50,523 bases of DNA from Novosphingobium capsulatum (lineage in GTDB: Bacteria; Pseudomonadota; Alphaproteobacteria; Sphingomonadales; Sphingomonadaceae): positions 1-50,523 of the forward strand of contig DQVI01000128.1 in the NCBI GenBank assembly GCA_015661825.1. Reading direction: 5' to 3'. Under the pieces are notes generated by a model. That model was not told the DNA's origin. It was given only the letters and a program-made list of their open reading frames with translations, and did no database searches. Positions within the stretch are counted from its first letter, which is position 1. The number at the start of each line of letters is the position of its first letter. The position numbers and the translations under genes were made by a program. Positions 44,459 through 50,523 of this stretch are shown piece after piece.

Positions 44459-44980
44459 ATGGACGATTCGCCGCTTTCTCCGCTCTCTCCTGCCGGGCCT
44501 GATTCCGGGCCCGGTGAAGACACCGTTTTCGCGCGCGAGGCGCTGGCCGTGGCGCGGGGAATCGGCAGGCTGTTTGCCCGCAACGGCATCTGGTGCCTGC
44601 CGGAAATGCCGCTGCGCAATGGCCGCCGGGCCGACCTGATGGGGGTCGACGCAAAGGGGCGGGTGGTGATCGTGGAAATCAAGGTCAGCCGCGCCGATCT
44701 GCTGGGCGACGCCAAGTGGACCGACTATCTCGATCATTGCGACCGGTTCTACTGGGGGCTGGCGCCCCATCTCGACCGCGCGGTGCTCGAAGACGCCGCC
44801 TTCCGGCCCGAGGCCTGCGGGATCATCGTGGCCGATGGCTATGACGCGGAAATCCTGCGGCCTGCGCCCAGCCTGCCGCTCGCGGCGGCGCGGCGCAAGG
44901 TCGAGGTGGAACGCCTTGCCCGTGCCGCGCTGCGCCGTCTTGTCGTGAACGGGGACCCGGCCTGTTCAGCCTGGGGCTGA
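44459..44980 (+). CDS. mmcB: MmcB-family DNA repair protein
   Basis: 173-aa PD-(D/E)xK-nuclease-like protein of the MmcB family, which protects against mitomycin C damage. Nuclease-fold residues can be seen in MPLRNGRRADLMGVD and VVIVEIKVSRADLLGDAKWTDYLDHCDRFYW (E-x-K). The SOS box just upstream supports the call. ATG 44459 is chosen because an earlier start would place the box inside the coding region. It is convergent with pmbA, with 14 bases between stops. Confidence 0.93.
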   Translation: MDDSPLSPLSPAGPDSGPGEDTVFAREALAVARGIGRLFARNGIWCLPEMPLRNGRRADLMGVDAKGRVVIVEIKVSRADLLGDAKWTDYLDHCDRFYWGLAPHLDRAVLEDAAFRPEACGIIVADGYDAEILRPAPSLPLAAARRKVEVERLARAALRRLVVNGDPACSAWG

Positions 44981-44994
44981 AGAAGGCGGGCCGG

Positions 44995-46341
44995 TCAGTC
45001 GCCCGCCACGCTCATCCCGTCGACGCGCAAGGTGGGAACATCGATCCCGCGCTGGATTTCGAGGTCATCGGCGGCAACCATCGCCGCGAACATGTCGATC
45101 AGGTTGCCCGCCACGGTGAATTCGGCGATCGGCCCGGCCAGTTCGCCGTTGACGATGCGGAAGCCTGCCGCGCCCCGGCTGTAATCGCCGGTCACGCCAT
45201 TGACGCCATTGCCGATCAGTTCTGTCACATAGACCCCGTCGGCAATGTCGGCGAGCAGGGCCTCGCGGCTGACGCGGCCCGGTTCGAGGACGATATTGCC
45301 CGTCGTGACATGCGGCGCGCCCGAGCCCCCGCGCGAGGCGTGGCCGGTGGGGGCCAGCCCAAGCTGGCGGGCCGAAGCCGATTCCATCAGCCAGCCGGTC
45401 AGCCGTCCACCCTCGACCAGCTTGCGCGGCGCGGTGGGCAGGCCTTCGCCATCGAACGGGCGCGAGCGCAACCCGCGCGGGCGCAGCGGATCATCGGAAA
45501 TGGTGATCGATGAATCGAACAGTTGCGCGCCGTCGCGGTCGAGCAGGAAGCTCGCGCGGCGGGCAATCGCCGCCCCGGTGATCGCGCCCAGCAGGTGCCC
45601 GACCAGCGAACTGCCCACGCGCGGATCGAACACGACCGGCATGGCCCCGCTCTTCACCCGCCCCGGATTGACGCGGGCCACCGTGCGCAGGCCCGCCTCG
45701 CGGCCGATCAGGGCCGGATCGGGCAGGTCAGCGGCAAAGCGCGCGCTGCGCCACGCATGGTCGCGCTGGAGCGCGCCGTCTTCCCCCGCGATCACGCTTG
45801 CCGAAATGCTGTGGCTGGTGGCGGCATAGGCCCCCGAAAAGCCATGGCTGGTGGCCAGCGCCACGACCCCGCGCCCGGCGCCTGCGCCCGCGCCCTCGCT
45901 GTTGGTGACACCGGGCACCGCGCGGGCGGCATCCTCGGCCTCCTGCGCAAGGCGGCGCAGATCCTGCGGGCGCGGCTCGGCCGGATCGTCGAGATCGAGA
46001 TCGGGGAACGGGGCATGGGCCAGCAGGGCAGCGTCGGCCAGCCCGGCAAAGCGGTCGACCGGCGCGGCACGGGCCATCGCCACGGCCCGCGCGGCCAGTT
46101 CGTCGAGCGCGGCATCGCCCATGTCGGTCGATCCGATCGAGGCCGAAGCCCCGCCGACGAAGACACGCAGCCCGATATGCTCGGCTTCCGAACGCTCGAC
46201 ATCCTCCAGCGCGCCCAGCCGCACGCTCACGCTTTCCGAGGCATTGGCCAGATAGACCACGTCGCCCGCCTCGGCCCCGGCCCGCCGGGCACGGTCGATC
46301 AGGGCCTCGCAACGCTCCTGGGCTTGGGCGGGGGTCAACAT
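44995..46341 (-). CDS. pmbA: TldD/PmbA-family metallopeptidase (PmbA-like)
   Basis: 448 aa. Partner subunit type of the TldD/TldE (PmbA) protease, which in E. coli processes modified peptides such as microcin B17 and degrades CcdA. Family blocks: an N-terminal repeat with VSVRLGALEDVERSEAEHIGLRVFVG, PVVFDPRVGSSLVGHLLGAITG, GNIVLEPG and the C-terminal YVTELIGNGVNGVTGDYSRGA...ELAGPIAEFTVAGNL. It lacks the HExxxH zinc motif of TldD, which is normal for PmbA. ATG 46341 is the likely start. No tldD gene is in the window. Confidence 0.93.
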   Translation of the reverse strand: MLTPAQAQERCEALIDRARRAGAEAGDVVYLANASESVSVRLGALEDVERSEAEHIGLRVFVGGASASIGSTDMGDAALDELAARAVAMARAAPVDRFAGLADAALLAHAPFPDLDLDDPAEPRPQDLRRLAQEAEDAARAVPGVTNSEGAGAGAGRGVVALATSHGFSGAYAATSHSISASVIAGEDGALQRDHAWRSARFAADLPDPALIGREAGLRTVARVNPGRVKSGAMPVVFDPRVGSSLVGHLLGAITGAAIARRASFLLDRDGAQLFDSSITISDDPLRPRGLRSRPFDGEGLPTAPRKLVEGGRLTGWLMESASARQLGLAPTGHASRGGSGAPHVTTGNIVLEPGRVSREALLADIADGVYVTELIGNGVNGVTGDYSRGAAGFRIVNGELAGPIAEFTVAGNLIDMFAAMVAADDLEIQRGIDVPTLRVDGMSVAGD

Positions 46342-46430
46342 CGGGGTGCTCCACTTCGTCCCCACCGGGGTGGCCGGGGTGCCACGGCGCTTAGCCGCTG
46401 TGTCCGGTTGGGGCAATCAAGTCGGGGGTA

Positions 46431-46856
46431 TCAGGCAAAAGCGGCGATGGCCTTGATCAGCGCGGTGACCAGCAGCGGCAGGCCGATCGAGACGGTCCAG
46501 ATTCCCGCAAGCGTGCGGCGCAAGACCGCCTCGAAATGGTCGGGTGTCTCGATCAGCAGGGGCGCGCGCGTTTCCCAGCGTTTTTCGAAACGGCGGTAGA
46601 GCGGGATGATCGCGGCCACCAGCACGACCAGCGCGAAGGTCGGCAGCATCGTGTCCTCTTCGGACTCGACCGCGTGCATCGTCATGAAGATCTGGAGCGC
46701 GGTATAGACGAGCAGGCCATAGGCCACCGCATCGCTGACACGCTTGTACCCGCGTTCGAGGCGAACATGACGCTCGGCCTCGGCCATGGAGCCATCCTTG
46801 TTCATGGCGCTGCTCACGGCCTCGTTCATGGTGCCCATGGCCCGTCTGCCCTTCAT
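46431..46856 (-). CDS. Conserved-looking membrane protein of unknown function
   Basis: 141 aa with three hydrophobic segments: VAYGLLVYTALQIFMTM, MLPTFALVVLVAAIIPLY and WTVSIGLPLLVTALIKAIAAF. A basic stretch RRFEKRWETRAPLL lies between the last two. I recognise no family. ATG 46856 is chosen for the GGGAGA eight bases upstream; internal Met codons at 46829 and later are possible. It is divergent from lptB and precedes pmbA in the same direction by 89 bases. Confidence 0.7.
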   Translation of the reverse strand: MKGRRAMGTMNEAVSSAMNKDGSMAEAERHVRLERGYKRVSDAVAYGLLVYTALQIFMTMHAVESEEDTMLPTFALVVLVAAIIPLYRRFEKRWETRAPLLIETPDHFEAVLRRTLAGIWTVSIGLPLLVTALIKAIAAFA

Positions 46857-47043
46857 CAACCCGTCTCCCGGCCATAAGACCATGCATGCCCGGCAGGCGC
46901 AAGGCAAGGACGGCCCGCCCCAGGCGCCAGCACGGAAAGAACTGACGTTGAGAGAACCGGCGCTGAAAAGAACCGGCAGGGATCGCGCCAGATTCGCGCA
47001 TATGGGCACGCACACGGGGTTTGCCCGAAGGCCCGACCGGGCT

Positions 47044-47841
47044 ATGAACGCAGCCATGACTGGCTCTCCCTCCGTTCTTGCCGCCCATCCTGAAACAGGT
47101 GCGTCCCCTGCCATCCCCCAGGGCGGGCTGGAGGTGGTTTCCATCGCCAAGTCCTACGACAAGCGCGCGGTGCTGACCGACATCTCGCTTTCGGTCGGCA
47201 AGGGCGAGGTGCTCGGCCTGCTCGGCCCCAATGGCGCGGGCAAGACGACGTGCTTCTATTCGATCATGGGCCTGGTTCGCCCGGATTCGGGGCGCATCCT
47301 GCTCGATGGCGTCGATATCACCCGCCTGCCGATGTATCGCCGCGCGATCCTCGGGCTGGGCTACCTGCCGCAGGAAACCTCGATTTTCCGCGGGATGACG
47401 GTCGAACAGAACATCGCCACCGTGCTCGAACTGGTCGAGCCCGACAAGGCCACCCGCGAGGAGGAACTCGACCGCCTGCTCGACGAATTCGGCCTCCAGC
47501 GCCTGCGCAACAGCCCGTCGATGGCGCTTTCGGGCGGGGAACGCCGCCGCTGCGAGATCGCCCGCGCGCTGGCCGCGCGGCCCTCGATCATCCTGCTCGA
47601 CGAACCTTTCGCGGGGATCGACCCGCTCTCGATCAGCGACATCCGCGATCTGGTGAAAGACCTCAAAAAGCGCGGAATCGGCGTCCTGATCACCGACCAC
47701 AACGTGCGCGAGACGCTCGACATCGTGGACCGCGCCTGCATCATCTATGGCGGGCAGGTGCTGTTCTCGGGCAGCCCCGAGGCGCTCGTGGCCGATCCCA
47801 ATGTGCGCCGCCTCTATCTGGGTGAGGGTTTCACGCTGTGA
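47044..47841 (+). CDS. lptB: LPS export ABC transporter ATP-binding protein LptB
   Basis: 265-aa ATPase of the LptB2FGC complex that extracts lipopolysaccharide from the inner membrane. Walker A GLLGPNGAGKTTCFYSIMG, Q-loop YLPQETSIFRGM, signature LSGGERRRCEIARAL, Walker B IILLDEPFAGID and switch His ITDHNVRET are all present. Start at ATG 47044; ATG 47056 is equally possible. rpoN follows 50 bases on, a linkage conserved in many proteobacteria, but lptA and lptC, often upstream, are not here. Confidence 0.96.
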   Translation: MNAAMTGSPSVLAAHPETGASPAIPQGGLEVVSIAKSYDKRAVLTDISLSVGKGEVLGLLGPNGAGKTTCFYSIMGLVRPDSGRILLDGVDITRLPMYRRAILGLGYLPQETSIFRGMTVEQNIATVLELVEPDKATREEELDRLLDEFGLQRLRNSPSMALSGGERRRCEIARALAARPSIILLDEPFAGIDPLSISDIRDLVKDLKKRGIGVLITDHNVRETLDIVDRACIIYGGQVLFSGSPEALVADPNVRRLYLGEGFTL

Positions 47842-47891
47842 GCAGCGCGCGCGCGCGTCCTTTCTTTACCATCGGCGGCTAGTCCCGGTTC

Positions 47892-49526
47892 ATGGCACTG
47901 GGCCCCCGCCTCGACATCCGCCAGTCGCAATCGCTGGTGATGACCCCGCAGCTCCAGCAGGCGATCAAGCTGCTGGCGCTGTCCAACCTCGAGGTGGAAA
48001 CCTTCATCGGCGAGGCGATCGAGGCCAACCCCCTGCTCGAAATCGCCGAGCGTGCGCCATTCGAGGACACCCACGGCGAGGCCTTCGGGAACGGGGATGA
48101 GGGCACGCGCCGCACCCATCTCGAAACCAGCCCCGTCGACCAGCTTGTCGGCGAGGGCATGGCCGCGCAGGACCGCCCGCTCGACATCGACATGTCCGCG
48201 CTCGACACCGACCGCGACACCGGGGATGGCCTGCATGCAGCGGCCCATACCGCAACCCTGCCCGGTGATGCCGGCATCGATGGGCCCGGCGAAGAGGGCG
48301 CCTTCACCGATCCGGGGATCGGGGGGATGGGCAGCGCATCGGGCGCATCGGGCGAGGGGCCGGGGCTGGCCATCGACGAGCGCGGCGCCGGCAGCCCCAG
48401 CCTGGCCGAGCATCTCCACACCCAGATCGGCGCGACGACATCCGATTCCGGCGCGCTGTTCGTGGCACGCTGGCTGATCGACCAGCTCGACGAGGCGGGC
48501 TACTTGCGCATGCCGCTGGCCGAAGTGGCCGAGACGCTGGCCCTGCCGCTGGCCGACGTGGAGCGGGCGCTCGCACTCGTGCAGGCGCTCGATCCCACGG
48601 GCGTGGGCGCACGCACGCTGGGCGAGTGCCTCGCGCTTCAGGCGCGCGAGGCGGATCGCTACGACCCGCTGATGGCCCGCCTGCTCGACAATCTGGACCT
48701 GCTGGGCCGGGGCGAACTGGCCCGGCTCAAGCGGCTGTGCGGGGCCGACGACGAGGATTTTGCCGGAATGCTGGCCGAACTGCGCGGCTATGATCCCAAG
48801 CCCGGCCTGCGGTTTGGCGGCAGCCCGGTCGAAACGGTCACGCCCGACATCCTCGTCTATCCCGCCCCGCAAGAGGCCGACCGCGACGGCAAGGACGAAA
48901 GCGGCGAGAACGGGGGCGGCTGGACCATCGCGCTCAACCAGGCCACCTTGCCGCGCCTGCTGGTCAACCGCAGCTATTACACGCAGATGCGCCGCTCGTG
49001 CGGGGGCAAGGAGGCACGGGCCTGGCTGGGCGAGAAGCTGGCCGATGCCAACTGGCTGGTCAAGGCGCTCGACCAGCGACAGAAAACCATCCTCAAGGTC
49101 GCCGCGCAGATCGTGAAGCATCAGGACGGCTTCTTTCGCCACGGCGTCTCGCACTTGCGCCCGCTGACCTTGCGCACCGTGGCCGAGGCGGTCTCCATGC
49201 ACGAGAGCACGATCAGCCGCGTCACCTCGAACAAGTACCTGCAATGCCAGCGCGGCACGTTCGAACTCAAATACTTCTTCACCTCGGGCGTGGCTTCGGC
49301 CGATGGCGACGGGGCCGTTTCGGCCGAAGCGGTCAAGGCATCGATCCGCCAGTTGATCGATGCCGAAGATCCGCGCGCGATCCTGTCCGACGATGCCCTG
49401 GTCGATCTGCTCAAGGCGCGCGGGTTCGATCTGGCGCGGCGCACGGTGGCCAAGTACCGCGAGGCCATCGGGCTGGGCAGTTCGGTCCAGCGGCGGCGGC
49501 AAAAGGCCCTGGCGCGGGTGAAATAG
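47892..49526 (+). CDS. rpoN: RNA polymerase sigma-54 factor
   Basis: 544 aa. Region I is Leu/Gln-rich (QSQSLVMTPQLQQAIKLLAL, SNLEVETFIGEAIEANPLLEI) for contact with AAA+ activators. An acidic, variable region II of about 110 residues follows; the core-binding domain begins near LAEHLHTQIG. The helix-turn-helix is in LRTVAEAVSMHESTISRVTSNKY and the RpoN box ARRTVAKYRE is intact near the end. Directs -24/-12 promoters. No enhancer-binding protein or hpf/ptsN gene is seen downstream within the window. Confidence 0.97.
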   Translation: MALGPRLDIRQSQSLVMTPQLQQAIKLLALSNLEVETFIGEAIEANPLLEIAERAPFEDTHGEAFGNGDEGTRRTHLETSPVDQLVGEGMAAQDRPLDIDMSALDTDRDTGDGLHAAAHTATLPGDAGIDGPGEEGAFTDPGIGGMGSASGASGEGPGLAIDERGAGSPSLAEHLHTQIGATTSDSGALFVARWLIDQLDEAGYLRMPLAEVAETLALPLADVERALALVQALDPTGVGARTLGECLALQAREADRYDPLMARLLDNLDLLGRGELARLKRLCGADDEDFAGMLAELRGYDPKPGLRFGGSPVETVTPDILVYPAPQEADRDGKDESGENGGGWTIALNQATLPRLLVNRSYYTQMRRSCGGKEARAWLGEKLADANWLVKALDQRQKTILKVAAQIVKHQDGFFRHGVSHLRPLTLRTVAEAVSMHESTISRVTSNKYLQCQRGTFELKYFFTSGVASADGDGAVSAEAVKASIRQLIDAEDPRAILSDDALVDLLKARGFDLARRTVAKYREAIGLGSSVQRRRQKALARVK

Positions 49527-49632
49527 CCGAAGTGAACCTATCGGCAGGGTTCCGTTGACCACGTCGGGGCCCGCGCGATAATGCGCGCAGCGACACGCGA
49601 GCCTGGCCCCTTGGCCCGGCGCGAGGGAGCAC

Positions 49633-50523
49633 ATGATGAGCAAGGCCGACCAGACCCCCCAGAGCGCAACGCCCGCGCCGCAGATCTGGCGCAACGCGGC
49701 GATCGGGGTGGTGTCGGTGGCGGCGATCATCGGCGGGGGCATCGGCATCTATCGCGCCCAGCGCCCGGCAGAACTGGCCGCCGCCGTGGCCGAACCGCCG
49801 CGCCCGGAAATGACCCCGGTGGTCTTCGACAGCGCCCCTCCCATGGTCGATGCCAGCGCCAGCGCCGCCGCCGTGGTTCCCGCAGCGGCAGCCAGCACGG
49901 CCCCCGATCCGGCCCCCACGCCCGAGCCTTCGCCCGTGGTCGACGACACGATTACCCGCATGGAAGAGCGCCTCGCCGAAAAGAAGGACGACGTGCAGGG
50001 CTGGCGCATGCTGGGCTGGGCCTATTTCCAGAACGAGCGCTACAAGGACGCCGCGCGCGCGCTGCGCAAGGCCACCGCGCTCGACCCCGAACATGCCGAG
50101 ACGTTCTCGTTCCTGGGCGAGGCGCTGGTCCTGGCCAACAACCACGAAGGCCAGATGCCGCGCGCGGCGCGGCTGGCCTTCGACAAGGCCCTTGCGCTCG
50201 ATCCCAAGAACCCGCGCGCGCGCTATTTCAGGGCGCTCTCGCTCGATCTGGCGGGGCAGCATCGCCGCGCGCTGCGCGCCTGGTTCGCCCAGCTCAGCGA
50301 GACGCCGCCCGACGCGCCTTATGCCTCCGACATCCGCGCGGTGATCCGCAGCGTGGGCAAGCGCCATCATATCGAGGTCGAAAAGCGCCTCGCCATCGCC
50401 GACGCCGAAGCCCGCAGCCCCAAGGTCGCCAAGGAGGCCGCCCACACCAAGGCCGCCGAGCGCCGGAAAGGCGCGCTGCCCGGCCCGGCCAGCGCCGAAC
50501 TCAAGACCGCCTCGGGCCCCCGC
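49633..50523 (+). CDS. Membrane-anchored TPR protein (CcmH/NrfG-like), 3' end outside window
   Basis: Open for 297 codons from ATG 49633 (GAGGGAG upstream) to the window edge. A short N-terminus and one membrane helix (AAIGVVSVAAIIGGGIGIY) are followed by an Ala/Pro-rich linker and TPR units from about residue 110 (WRMLGWAYFQNERYKDAARA, ALDPEHAETFSFLGEALVLA, KALALDPKNPRARYFRALSL). The TPR pattern resembles CcmH/NrfG of cytochrome c maturation, but without haem-lyase genes nearby that is only a fold-level hint. The visible tail is Lys/Ala-rich. Confidence 0.75.
   Translation, partial: MMSKADQTPQSATPAPQIWRNAAIGVVSVAAIIGGGIGIYRAQRPAELAAAVAEPPRPEMTPVVFDSAPPMVDASASAAAVVPAAAASTAPDPAPTPEPSPVVDDTITRMEERLAEKKDDVQGWRMLGWAYFQNERYKDAARALRKATALDPEHAETFSFLGEALVLANNHEGQMPRAARLAFDKALALDPKNPRARYFRALSLDLAGQHRRALRAWFAQLSETPPDAPYASDIRAVIRSVGKRHHIEVEKRLAIADAEARSPKVAKEAAHTKAAERRKGALPGPASAELKTASGPR

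Overview
The window is high-GC DNA from an alphaproteobacterium, most likely a sphingomonad such as Novosphingobium. This rests on an Mg-type HemB, a GTTC-N7-GTTC SOS box in front of mmcB, two large oligomer-type TonB-dependent receptors, and the ubiE-ubiB, lptB-rpoN and dnaJ/fabI/pdxH neighbourhoods. Most of it is ordinary core chromosome. All calls come from reading the sequence; no database search was run.

Layout. 1-1784: right edge of an integrative element whose P4-type integrase lies just downstream of tRNA-Gln; the far left is the end of an IS3-like element. 2036-4515: Ppx/GppA phosphatase with a long basic N-terminal extension, RlmE and tRNA-Cys. 4516-6900: accessory patch with a complete IS5-family element, an AT-rich stretch and a DUF3800 gene. 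6920-12670: YdeP-type molybdopterin oxidoreductase, a 62-aa membrane protein, quinone oxidoreductase, truncated haemoglobin, Lon-substrate-domain protein and a CnoX-like thioredoxin. 12943-13398: two tRNA-Gly genes plus tandem repeats carrying only the tRNA 3' end. 13488-19823: fabI, yihY/brkB and dnaJ-like on the minus strand, then pdxH, a CDF transporter and a membrane glycosyltransferase on the plus strand. 19835-22952: a dispersed palindromic repeat, a Thr-rich leader peptide with attenuator-like hairpins, thrS and a DUF1275 gene. 22930-25704: hemB, gamma-carbonic anhydrase and DUF167 on minus, and a SleB-type cell-wall hydrolase on plus. 25970-32221: two paralogous TonB-dependent receptors. 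32754-38874: nadE, prs, a DUF815 ATPase, Sua5, a second repeat copy and an acyltransferase. 38871-44203: ubiE-ubiB, divergent mutM and a diguanylate cyclase. 44283-50523: tRNA-Arg, SOS-type mmcB, pmbA, a small membrane protein, lptB, rpoN and a truncated TPR protein.

The most interesting signals are non-coding. (i) A 26-codon leader ORF with five consecutive Thr codons (six in all) and mutually exclusive hairpins precedes thrS, a candidate for ribosome-mediated transcription attenuation of threonyl-tRNA synthetase. (ii) The two receptors share a long 5' leader that can form the same long-range stem, with base changes between copies that keep pairing; this is a candidate cis-regulatory RNA. 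(iii) Three perfect or near-perfect hairpins abut one another in the ubiE/mutM divergent promoter. (iv) Tandem tRNA-Gly 3'-end repeats lie downstream of two intact tRNA-Gly genes.
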